Positions 12,501-24,500 of a stretch of 64,000 bases of DNA are shown here, piece after piece. The stretch is taken from contig NC_080074.1 in the NCBI RefSeq assembly GCF_949987535.1, forward strand, positions 26,371,268 through 26,435,267, read 5' to 3'. This DNA is from Balaenoptera acutorostrata. Taxonomy: Eukaryota; Chordata; Mammalia; Artiodactyla; Balaenopteridae. The stretch's first letter is position 1, and each line of letters begins with the position of its first letter. The notes under the pieces were generated by a model. It was not told the DNA's origin. It made no database searches and worked only from the letters and a program-made list of their open reading frames with translations. A program made the position numbers and the translations under genes.

Positions 12501-15500
12501 TGCGCCACAACCAGAGAGAGAAGACCTGCACGCTGCAACTAGAGAGAAGCCCGTGCACCACAGTGAAGAGCCCGCATGCCTCAACGAAGATCCCCCATGT
12601 GCTGCAACTAAGACCCAATAGAGCCAAAAAAGGAAAAAAGAAAAGCTATAATGAAAAATTTTAAGTATCTGTGGTCCTATCAATAGGCCATAGAAGGCAA
12701 CAAAGGGCCTTTCATTAGGTTAGGGTAGAATAATTAGAGCATTTACAAAAGAATGACTAATGAATTGAAGCACATAAAATATATAAAAATCTGTGAATTT
12801 AAAATGATACTCAGAATTCATCTTTCATTGTGAGAGGTTGCTATGGCATTGATTCATTGCTCTAAAAATAGATAAGTAAAAGGAAGAAAAATCAAGCACC
12901 TACCTGCCTTTCCTATACAGATTATATTTCTGGGTAGTCAGAGAGTTAAGGATAGAAAGTTTTTTCATAAAAGAATTATAATTTATATGCATAAAAAATG
13001 CACATTAACAAAAATAAAAGCTGAAGACAAATAGGAAAACGTGCAATGTATAACAAAAGCCCAATATCTTAAATACGTAAAGAGACTTTCCAGCTACACA
13101 GTGCCTGGTGTTCAATGCATTTAACACAGTGGCTGGTAAAAGTTGGCATCCTAGAAGTCTGTTCAATAATCCACTTTCCTTTTTTTTCTCTTTTCATTAA
13201 TAAAACATTAATTTTATCCTATATAACTTTAAAGTTTGTATAATAAGTTCTGGAAATTACTATAATAATATTATCAGAATTTTAATGCTAAAAAGGACTT
13301 GAAAGATCATCTAATTTAATGTCCTTTTACAGAGAAAACAATTGTTACATGGGTAGATTAGCCAATTAAGTGCAGTTTTTAGTTTAAAGTAACTTTTGTA
13401 TAAACATTTCCTAGGAAATATACCTGATATTTTTAAACTTGTAGTTTCCTCAAGTTCCTCAAAGCTCAGAGCTCTTTGATTTTACTTTTTGGATTTCATT
13501 TATCTTAGAGTACTTTTCTTTGGGCATTTCATACTCTAGAATTAGATATTTCAGATTTAAAAGTTTACTGATACCAATTTGCAGAATTTTAATTTTTTTT
13601 TTTTTTTAAAGGCTGAATCATGTCAGGGAGATTTAAGTACATTGGCAAGTGTGGTTACATCATTAGCAAACCTTGGAAAAACTAAAGATCTTTCTCAAAA
13701 TAGTAATGAAATGTCTGTGATTGAAAGCTTAAGCAATGGTGATACCTCTTTGTGTGAATTTCATCAAGAAATGCAGACTAATGGTGATGTTTCAAGGTAA
13801 GGTCTGTTTTGATCATGTGTCCTTTTGCTCAAGTGTCCTTTAGTATTTCTTAAAATATGTTTATGTTAAATATTATTTACAGAAGTTTCAAAAAACATAT
13901 TTCTATTAGAAAACTTAAGGCATAAGTAAATTTTAATTGAAAAATTCTATTCAATATAAAATGTCCAGCAGCTTACATTGTAAACAGTGAGCCATAAGTG
14001 AATATAAGATTAGAAATGTAGTCATAAAATTCAGGAATTTTTTTTTCAATAAAGATGATAATTTGGGTCTGATTTTTCAGATATCTTAGTTGCCAGATTT
14101 TATCTTTTGTGTATTTAAAGTTAAACATTTGTCTTACTAGGCAGTCATGTTCATTTTCCCCACCAATTTCTAGTGGTGAAAATAGATTTTAAAAACTTAG
14201 TTGAATCAATTACAATTTTAAGTTTATACTTCAGGAAACTCGTATCAGAATTCTACTTTTCCTTCTTTTGGTATTAATACTTAGGATGCAGAAACCAGAT
14301 TTTTCAGGCTTTTTTCACACTATCCATCTTCTGAAATATTGAAGAAACTGCATTTAAGAGTCTCAAATAAGTACTTTGTTAAATATGAGATTTTAAAGAA
14401 CTGTAGAAGGCATTTCATTGTAAAATATGGGGAGGTATTTTGACTAGTTAATTTGCTAATATTAATTATTTGCCATCCTGATCTCAAATTCTTATAGTTC
14501 AGATATAGCTATGTTACCATAAGTTTTAAAGTATTCTCTGAATTTTTAAACAAAATTAAAACCTAACTTTGTGTTGTGTAGAATACAATAAAGTCAATAT
14601 AAGTTCTTGCCCTTGTTTTTCTAATTAACTTCTGTATGTAAAATAAATGGGCTGATACCTTATAGTATCAAACGTATAACTTGTAAAAGCATATTTTCAT
14701 ACCAAAGCATAAGAATTTTTCTCCCCTTAAATTACGTAAGTTTTTTTAAAAGACTTTAATTCTCTGGTAAAATACATTAATATAATAATATAGTTTTTCA
14801 TACTATATATTTGAAGTTTAATTTGTTGCTTTTGGAGAGAGTGAGTCAAAGACATCACTGAAATAGAATGCTCAGTGATACACCGAAGTTCTATTTTCTA
14901 AACAATTTTTAAGGCCTAAATCTTAACTTCAGAATTTTATATAGAATTTTCATTTTATTGTGGAGATTGGCCAAGCTCATAGCTTCTGATGTCTCCTTAT
15001 AGGGCATTTGACACTCTTGCAAAAGCATTGAATCCTGGAGAGAGCACAGCCTGTCAGAGCTCAGTAGAGGGCATGGAAGGAAACGTACATCTAATTGCTG
15101 GAGACTCAAGCATAAATTACATGGAAAAAGAGGGGCCACTTCTCAGCGATTCACATGTAGCTTTCAGGGTATTTCTCTCTCTCTATATATATATTTCATA
15201 ATTTTTATGTTGGTTACCATTTTGATTTTAATTGTCCTTTCAAAAATCAAAGTATATTTGTTGTGCTTTTAAAGTCAGAAATACCCCTGATAGAATTTGA
15301 GACAGCAGCTAAAACATATAAAATAATGGCTCAATAAAACATCCTGTTTATAAATCATAGTCATTGTATCAAATAATGTGTTTAAGAGTATAAAAGTTAG
15401 CTTTTAGAACATTTAGACAATTTTTTTCATTTAGACTCTATTAAATATAGTTTTGTTGATGGTGGTATTTTTAACTTAAGTATTGGCATTTGTGATATGT

Positions 15501-18500
15501 TGAATCCACTGGTTTATCCAATGCCTAGGTACTACTACTTTAGTGTAAACCAGTATCTAAGACCCAGATATTCTGCTTTTACCAAGTAACTACAAAGAAC
15601 ACAATTAATTATATATTGCCCCAATTAGCTAGCTCTTAGCATTATTTTAAGAAGGTTAAAATTATTTAATTCTAACTTTTGGTTTTTAACTTTTTATACT
15701 TTAACCACTTGGAGAAGGTACATTTGTAATTTCTTTTTTGCTTCCTTAAATATGTTAATTTATGATGGAAACAATACATGTGGAATACTAGAAACAATGC
15801 ATGTAGAATATTAGAAAATAACTTTCTGGCATTTGATTTGTCATTCAAATAATATTTGGACCACAGCTATAGAGAGGCTGACCATTGAGGCCCTACATTA
15901 AGACCCTGCTGTTTTGACCCCCTCCATTTTAACTGCTCTTTATCTTTGCTCTGCCAGCTCTGGGTACTACTAGCGAATCATATGCAAGTGATTGCAAGTA
16001 CTTTGGAGATTTCAATTAGCAATGCATAGCAGTCCTGGAATACCTGAGGGTAGTTGCTCTTAACTTTACTATAGATTATAAATTTCCATGGATTTCTTAT
16101 GAAAATATGCACAGTTATCAAATAGATATGTGTGCTACTGGCAGAAATAATGAACACAAAATAAATCTAACACTGGCCAGAACTGCATATGATAAAATTT
16201 ATTCTTGTAAAATTTGACTTGTAGAAATGGCCCAGAGAAAACTCACAGTGACTTAAATAATAATGGCTGTAATTTGATATAGGCAATAAAACGTATCAGT
16301 GAAACCAGTCTTTATGGAACATTTCACCAAAAGTAATTTACATGGAAAAAATTAGAAATGTTTTACTTGCACTTTACAAGAAAAAATTTTATGGAGGCTT
16401 TAAGAACAGGCAGTGGGAATAATCAGTGTCAATTCTTTAAAAATTTGTTTTGGACAGGTGAATTGGGGAAATCAGAACTTTTTTTTCCCTTCTAGAATTG
16501 GCTTTTTTCATTCTGTCTTTGACCTGCCATACTCTGGGTATCCTCAGAATCAGCACTGTGAAGTTTCTTGCTCTCCTGAAAAGGACAGCTCCTTCTTTCT
16601 CTGATTCTTATTTACAGCCTCTTGAGTTTTACTTTTCAGTGAGTTCCCAGCATGGTACTCTCATGATTAGTTCTTTCATTGAGGTTTTATGGTCATGAGT
16701 TTCAAGCCCTGATATCTATAATCAAAAATTCAGTCCTCCCAATTGCTGAACTAACTAGCATTTTGTTTCTCTCTGGCATTTTTGTGTACAGTGCAGTTTG
16801 CACATGCTTTCATGCACATTCTTTCATTTGAGCCTCACCACGGTCTGTTGAGAAACTTTGGATTTTTATTGTTTTGTAAATGAGAAGAGATTTGGAGGCT
16901 TTCGTTGTCTTATTGAAAGCATTCCAGACATTAAGAAGAAATAGTCTAATATGTAACTTGCATTTTGATTCTGAAGAATCTAGGACAATAGTAATATTTA
17001 ACATTTTTATTAAACTTTAGTTTCTGGTGTGATTTCATATACTTTATTCCACTTGATTTTTTAAAATTTCCTATACAAATAATCAAGGTGGATAGAATTA
17101 CCATTTAGAAATAAGCGTATGAGACAGAGGTAGGTATTTCTAAAACTGTTCTTCTCTGATGTTCATTATCTCAATATTAGAATCACAGTCCTTCTAGTCA
17201 CCATGTTTGATGTTTGGGAGACATTGTCATTCTCCCCAAACCTCACTACCTTCCATTCCATAACAGAATCCTAACCATTCTGTCATTTGAATTTCTCGCT
17301 TCCTCTTCATTTTTACTGCCATATTTCATTCCTTTAAAATTTTTTTACTTAACCTGTTAATAGTAATTAACCTTTGCTTCCAGTCTCCTCATCTTGTCCT
17401 GTGCACTGGTAACAGAGTGATATTTGTTAAAAAAAACAATCCAGTTATGCTTCTGTGCTGCCTAAAATTCTTCAGTAGTTTTCCATTGCCCATCGTTTCT
17501 CTGACACGCCTGGCCCTTTCTTGGCCCTTTCTATAGCTCATTCAGTTTCCATTTTATTCCTCTGTTGAGACTACAACACCTAGCTTAGTGGCTCACAGTG
17601 AAAGATGCAGTAATACGGTTGCTGAATTACTATGTAATCCAGGGTCACACAGCTAATTAATGACAAGTTGGAAGTATTATAGAATCCAGGTCTGCTAATT
17701 CAAGTCAAATGATTTTTTATTTTATTTATTTATTTATTTATTTATGTTTATTTATTTATTTTTGGCTGCTTTGGGTCTTCGTTGCTGCGTGGGGGCTTTC
17801 TCTAGTTGTGGCGAGCGGGGGCTACTCTTCAATGCAGTGCACGGGCTTCTCATTGCAGTGGCTTCTCTTGTTGTGGAGCACAGGCTCTAGGCGCGTAGTA
17901 GTAGTTGTGGCTCGCGGGCTCTAGAGCACAGGCTCAGTAGTTGTGGCGCACGGGCTTAGTTGCTCCGCAGCATGTGGGCTCTTCCCACACCAGGGCTCAA
18001 ACCCATGTCCCATGCATTGGCAGGCGGATTCTTAACCACTGCGCCACCAGGGAAGTCCCCAGATAACTTTAGAAGCTGTATCATTCACCCTGTTTTCAGA
18101 ACTGCTAGAAAGGTAATTGCAGACAAGTAATGACTTCTAAAATAGGTAGCCAAGTTTAGTTCATGTCAACACTTTTTAAAAATCATCTTAATATAATAAA
18201 TGTATATAATTTGAAAAATGTGTTTAATTCAATTTATAAACCTGAAAATCCACAGGCATTTTTGGGAAACTTTAACACCTTTGTAGTAGAAATTCACCTT
18301 CTCTGTATAGAGGAAGAAATCTTTGTCTTTGCAGTCTAAAGGACCTGTTGAATGACTTGTTTCTTCAGCTGACATTGGCTTTCTGATTGATATTGCTAGA
18401 GGTATATCTTGCTTTAAGAAAATTAAGTATGTAAAACAGATAAATTACAAGCCATTTCCTCTCTCTATAAAATAATACAACATGGCAGTCTTTTGAATAA

Positions 18501-21500
18501 TGAGTTCTTCTAGTATATATTGCAAGTGGTTTCAGTTTTATGATTAGAGCAACAGAGACTTTGCAACGTTGCCACCACTGTTGTGTAAATCAGGGTGCAT
18601 CTGTACTTTTAGCCCTTATATCCAGGTTTTACATATTATAAGTATTTTATTTGTTTAAAAGTGATTTTAAACTACTTAGCAAAGGGTAATCTTGTTTTTG
18701 CATCTTATTCCTCCCCCCTTAAAACTAGTAATCTTTGGTAATCCCCAACTTTTCAGGCTTTTTTTCCCCTACTCACCTTAGACAGTTCTGAAAACGTATG
18801 ATAGTTCCCAATTTGTTTTTCATATACTTATGTGCAGAAACCGTTGCATCCTAATAATTATATTTATCATGCTTAATATCTGCTTAGCTACAATTCTTTT
18901 AAGAATTGTCTTAAGTAATGTTATTTTAATTTACTGCTCCAGTAAACATTTCTTAAACGTTTAAAAAATTATCTTTTCACACATGGAATTTCAACTGTCA
19001 ATTGCCCTGTTGTTTTATTACTTGACACCATTTATAAATAGATAAACCATTTATGGCTAATATTGAACAAAGGAAGTTAATATTTTTTGCATTTTTGTCT
19101 AACATTTCCAGAGAACTTTGATATCATTTTGATGAAAACCTTTGATCTGTTTGGCATCGTAGACACCTTTGAGAATCTGATAAAAGCTATATATGCCTTC
19201 CCCAGAAAAATACATATGGACGTATCCACCCATCCCACCATAGAGGTAGCCACTGTTAACTGTGTGGTGTATCTCCTCCTGTCGCATATATATAATATAA
19301 TACATATAAAATGTATATGTATATACCCATACTCTCTTCCTAACATAAATTGGGTCATCTACATATTATTTTGCTGTTTTTTCTACGTAGATGTCTGTGA
19401 AATGTTTTTCCTATGCTATCTCAGTTTATCTTACTAATTTTAATGCCTACAAGGTACCTTATAGCATGGATTATTCTTTTCCTTAGAGATAGAAGTTTGG
19501 GTTATTGCCAGCATTTAATTTCTCTGTTAAGAAGTGTTACTGAAATGGACATCCTTATATGTGCTTTTTTGTGCATGTATGCAAGTATCTTTTTGGAATA
19601 GAGATTTAGAAGTGGCATCGTTAGGTCATAGGATAAACTCAATTTTAAAATCTTGATAGATACAGCCAAATTGCCCTTCACTTTACCAATACTCAGAAGT
19701 ATGTGTTTCCCTGTATCATTACCTATGCTTGATATTATTGATCATTTTAATAATTTTAAAATAGAAAAAAAGTTTCCTATGGATGAAATTACATTTCATT
19801 TATAGCAATAAAAGTTCTCTTTAACAAGATTTTCAAAATGCTTTTAGAAGTATTTTGATGTAGGATACTTATTTCCAACACATTTAAAATAATTACCTAA
19901 GGTCAGCAGTACAGACTGATAGATAGCCTGTGAGCATTATGGCCACAGACACATTTTGTTTTACCTGTAGATTAAATGGGGAGATTTTACAAAGAAGCTG
20001 CTCTTTGAAAAATTGAACGAGCTAGTAGTACTGAGCCCAGATTCCCATAAATTTTCAGTGTGTTGAATTCAAGTCACAGTCATGCCCTTTATCTGGGAAT
20101 ATGCACTTTCCAAATGGCATCAGTAGGCCCACTTCACTCATTACTCCCCTGACCCTGTCAGCATTTGAGTTTGTTATCCCCGTAGTCTAAATGAAAGGGA
20201 CATTTAACATAAAGGATTGCCCCTTAAACTGAATTTGTTGTATATCACTGTTAGTGAAGGGAGGGAAGGAAAAGACATGTTGTTAGACCAAGACAAAAAG
20301 TGATTTTTAAAAAACAACCAGATGTTGTCATGGTTGGTATTTGTTAAGTGGAATTCTGCTTTATCTGAATTTGCTTTGTTAGAAACTATGGTCTTCTCAT
20401 TTATTCTAAATCCTATTTTTAGCTGTAAAATCTAGTGACTTGGATTATTTCAAGATTTGCCTTGGGGTTAATATATTAGTTATTTGATATGTTTACATTT
20501 AACTTTTTCAAAGAAATGATGATTTAGAATTGTCCGACGTAAGATAATTTACCTCAGTCCCTGTTTGCACTAGCTCACTATGCCATCTCCTATGCCTGAG
20601 TACCTGAATGTGCACTACATTGGGGAGTCTGCCTCCAGACTGCTGTTCTTATCAATGCACTGGGCACTTTCGATTCCTTCCTTCCAGGCTCTAGGGTAAG
20701 TGTCTTGAAGTCCTTGAATATAAGTGTGATTTTCTAGCACAGATGTACATTAGGCAAGAACCTTTATTTTGGGAGGATTTGATTAAAGGGGGGAAAAATG
20801 ATACAACATTATAACTTGAAATTTTGTCATTTATATGATGAATCATGGCAGGTGGTATTTACTGTATGTTATTTTTATGTGGAAGATTATCCGAACTTCA
20901 TAATTTGACTGAGTTAATAATTTGAATGAAGTAAATGCAGTGGAGCTGATAAATCATGGCCAGCATTTGTAATAGGCCATCTTTGATTGGCTTAAATTAG
21001 GGAGGCTCTAGGGATGTCTTGGGGTTGTTTCCCTCCACCACCACTGTTTCAGTGTCACCTCAGGCTTGTTAAAAAGGTGCTGAAACTTGTATACACTGAA
21101 TATGTTTGAAAATAGAATCATGTGGTTGCCCAAACAAAAGGGTAAGAAAATGTAAATTACCTCATACCACCACTGTGATGATTTGGAAGTTTGGTTCTGC
21201 CACTAAAGGGCACATCTGTATTCTCTTTGAATTAGATGGTAATGGAAAATGGTCTACTGTCAGAAACCCAAGCTTTATCTAAAGTTTGCCAGATTTATTT
21301 ATATTGCTTTAACGTAACTGGGATGAAGAAGCAAAGAAACCATGGAAAAAGTTAAGCCCATAGTTAGAAAAGTATTGTTAGAGTTGTAGGACCTTAGTCT
21401 ACAATATGATTTCATAAACAGTTCAGTTTCATATCCTGTACATCTGTTTTCCCATTCGCCAAATAGGAATAATAACTGCTCATTCTTTATCCTTAGAGAA

Positions 21501-24500
21501 TATTTTGAATATAACCAAAAAACATATCTGAATCATGACTGTAAAAGGCATATGTAGAACCCCACTATAATTTGACTTATTAATCAGTGTTGGATATACC
21601 ATGCATTAAATCATGTACTTAAATAATATAGTTGCATAGACTAAAAGCCTGATTTAGAATGGTTAACCTTCAATTTAAAATGATTGATAGCCCTCTCTCT
21701 CAAAATAACATTTAACTTTTAGGATTTCTCCAGTCTGCTTAAGAAAAAATTAAAATACAATGTAAATTTACATGTTAACAGTTTATTTATTTTAAAGCAT
21801 TAAGTGTGATTCCCTAAGCTTGTAACTGGCATACATATGCCTTGAAAAGTAACCTGGTGATGTTTTTCATAATAGGCTATCAGTTATTATAGTAAAAAAC
21901 AAAAGGAAAAATGTAGCAGGGAGTGATTTGAATTCCTTGAGTTGGTTATAACACCATTGATCTTAAGTGTTTCTGTTAAATTGAGTGTGATTATCCTATA
22001 GAAATAGTCCGAATGTTGGAGAAACCAGAAATAAAGCCTGGAGTTTCCAGTTACAATATAATTTTATAGTGGCAGCCACATTTCCCTGTGATCTGTATTG
22101 AAAAATCAGTTTCAGTGTAACTGCCACGGAACTCTTTGCAATTAGAATTAACTATTGTGTAGCATTTGAAGTCATTGATTGCTACGTAAACTCTTATTTA
22201 TTATCACTATCTAGATAATTTATAGTTTGAATTAATCAGATGGATGATGACTAAGTACTAATGATGGGAAATTCTTTTATGCTGTAATAAAAGCTATTCT
22301 GAGTCTCCTAGAAACTGGCATTGCTTGCATTTTTATCTCTAGATACAAAACTTGGAAACAAAGCCCTAATTTTACAGAGAGAAACAAAGCAACGTTACTC
22401 ATTTTCTAAAAGTCAAGTTTGTTTTGGTCAGTTTAATGGAGGGGAACAGTAGTTTAAAGAATCTTATACAGTGGGTAGTTAATACTATTTGTATTTTACA
22501 ATCTTTCTCTTTTACAAGGATGTTGCTTTTCTGTTTAAGATTTGTAGTTTCAATACTTACAGGAATTCAGTTGTTTTTCAATTCTATCTGCATAATTTAG
22601 GTAAGTGACTACAGTAATAGATTCAGTTGGGGGGAGGGGCACTGGACATGATTTGTCTGGAGTAAAGGCAGCAGTCCTCTTTAACTAGATTCTTGTAACC
22701 AAAAGTTCCAAGGTATCACCATTTGCTACAGGAGACTTTACTGAATAATTTAAAAACCTTCCATTAAATGCTAACCCTGGAAGTTTACTCTTTTAAAATC
22801 CCACTGAAACAGAGTAATGTTTACTATAACTGTGGGTTTGAAACCAGTTCTCTTGCCATACCACTACTTTTCCCTAAGGAAAAAACAGATGCTACCAGGT
22901 AAAGTATAATGCCTTGCTTATATAAAGCCAAATAGTTAGGTTATCCCCAGGTATAGGTGAGTTCAAAAGTCATATTCCTTTATCAAAATAAATAGTATAA
23001 ACAATGATCTGATCTCAAATTATGAGTACTACATACATATTTTAATGAACATTAACAATCTAGTACAATTGTTAGAGGAATATACTTATATCTATTTGTG
23101 AAAGAAGTTATGTTTACTGTTACGCAACTTATTACTTTTAATTATTAATACTTGTGTTGCACCTGACTACCTCCTCTACCCAGCTCTTTTTGCTTCTCAA
23201 AGGAAACATGTTTTGAAAATAGGTGGTATAATGTGACTACAGTAGTCATTTGTTTGTTTTCCCTAACAAGAAAAAACTGGCGGCACACATGCCCTTACAC
23301 CACAGATATTAGCCTTGAACGGAGGAGGTCTCTGCTGAGAAATTTGACTTTAGCATTTTACTTGCTAAAATTTGTAATGATTTATTTTAAAAAAGCCTAG
23401 ACTTTGACCACCTCGGTTCAAATTCTGGATTTATTCATTTGCTAGCTCTGTTACTTAACTGAGGCTCCACTTCTACATCTGTAAATTAACAGAAATGCTT
23501 CCTTGCAGGTCATGCTACTTAAGGGAGCTGATCGGTGTAAACTCCTTCAACGCAGTGCTGCTGACAAAGTAGATAGTAAATGCTCATTTTCCTTCATACT
23601 CTTAGGAACCTTATTTTTAAAGGAGACTTGCTGTTTTTCTTTCTGAATGAACTTTGAAGAAACATACTTGAACAGTGTAGCTAACTATACTACAAGGATT
23701 TTATGTTTTGGATAAAAAGTGTAAATAGAGGGACTTCCCTGGAGGTCCAGTGGTTAAGACTTTGCCTTCCAATGCAGGGGGTGCGGGTTTGATCCCTGGG
23801 CCGGGAGCTAAGATCTCACATGGCTCGTGGCCAAAAAACTAAAACATAAAACAGAAGCAATACTGTAACAAATTCAATAAAGACTTTAAAAATGGTCCAC
23901 ATCAGGGCTTCCCTGGTGGCACAGTGGTTAAGAATCCGCCTGCCAATGCAGGGGACACGGGTTCGTGCCCCGGTCTGGGAAGATCCCACATGCCGCGGAG
24001 CGGCTAGGCCCGTGAGCCACAACTACTGAGCCTGCGCGTCTGGAGCCTGTGCTCCGCAACGGGAGAGGCCGCGACAGTGAGAGGCCCGCGCACCGCGATG
24101 AAGAGTGGCCCCTGCTCGCCACAACTGGAGAAAGCCCTCGCACAGAAACGAAGACCCAGCACAGCCAAAAATAAATAAATAAATAAATAAATTAAAAAAA
24201 AAAAAAGAATCCTCCCCTCTGGCCAGTTTTGTTTATTTAATATCCTTCAATTCTGCTATGTGCAGAGTTCCATGCCCCTAATAAAAATTAAAAAAAAAAA
24301 TAAAAATAAAAATAAAAATGGTCCACATCAAAAAAAATCTTAAAAAAAATGTAAATAGATATCTTTCTATAATTGATCTCTGCGTCTAGCTCTTTCACTT
24401 TTCCTTTGGAAACAAAATAATCTGGTGGTTAATTCCTCAGTTGCCACTTTTCATCTTTTTTCCTTAGGGGTACTCATCCTTTGCACTGATACTCCTTAAC

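Larger units (their letters stand above)
9440..13611 (+). other. NR2C1: NR2C1 intron
   Basis: 4172-bp intron with three full-length CHR SINEs (10097-10463, 11853-12230, 12310-12640), two MIRs and a possible old LINE fragment (12665-12990). The 9600-10030 stretch is less A/T-rich and carries a 75-codon frame without a known domain. Confidence 0.8.
15169..20573 (+). other. NR2C1: NR2C1 intron
   Basis: 5405-bp intron with an L2 fragment (17170-17580), a MIR remnant, a CHR SINE (17719-18059) and an antisense L1-like stretch (19090-19790). 15170-17160, 18060-19080 and 19800-20570 show nothing I can support. Confidence 0.75.
23730..24349 (+). mobile_element. Short CHR SINE interrupted by a second SINE
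   Basis: Outer element. The tRNA head 'GGGACTTCCCTGGAGGTCCAG' starts at 23730, and its unique tail 'CAATAAAGACTTTAAAAATG' runs to 23904 and resumes at 24314-24349. A perfect outer duplication TGTAAATAGA lies at 23720-23729 and 24350-24359. A younger SINE occupies 23905-24313. Confidence 0.92.
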
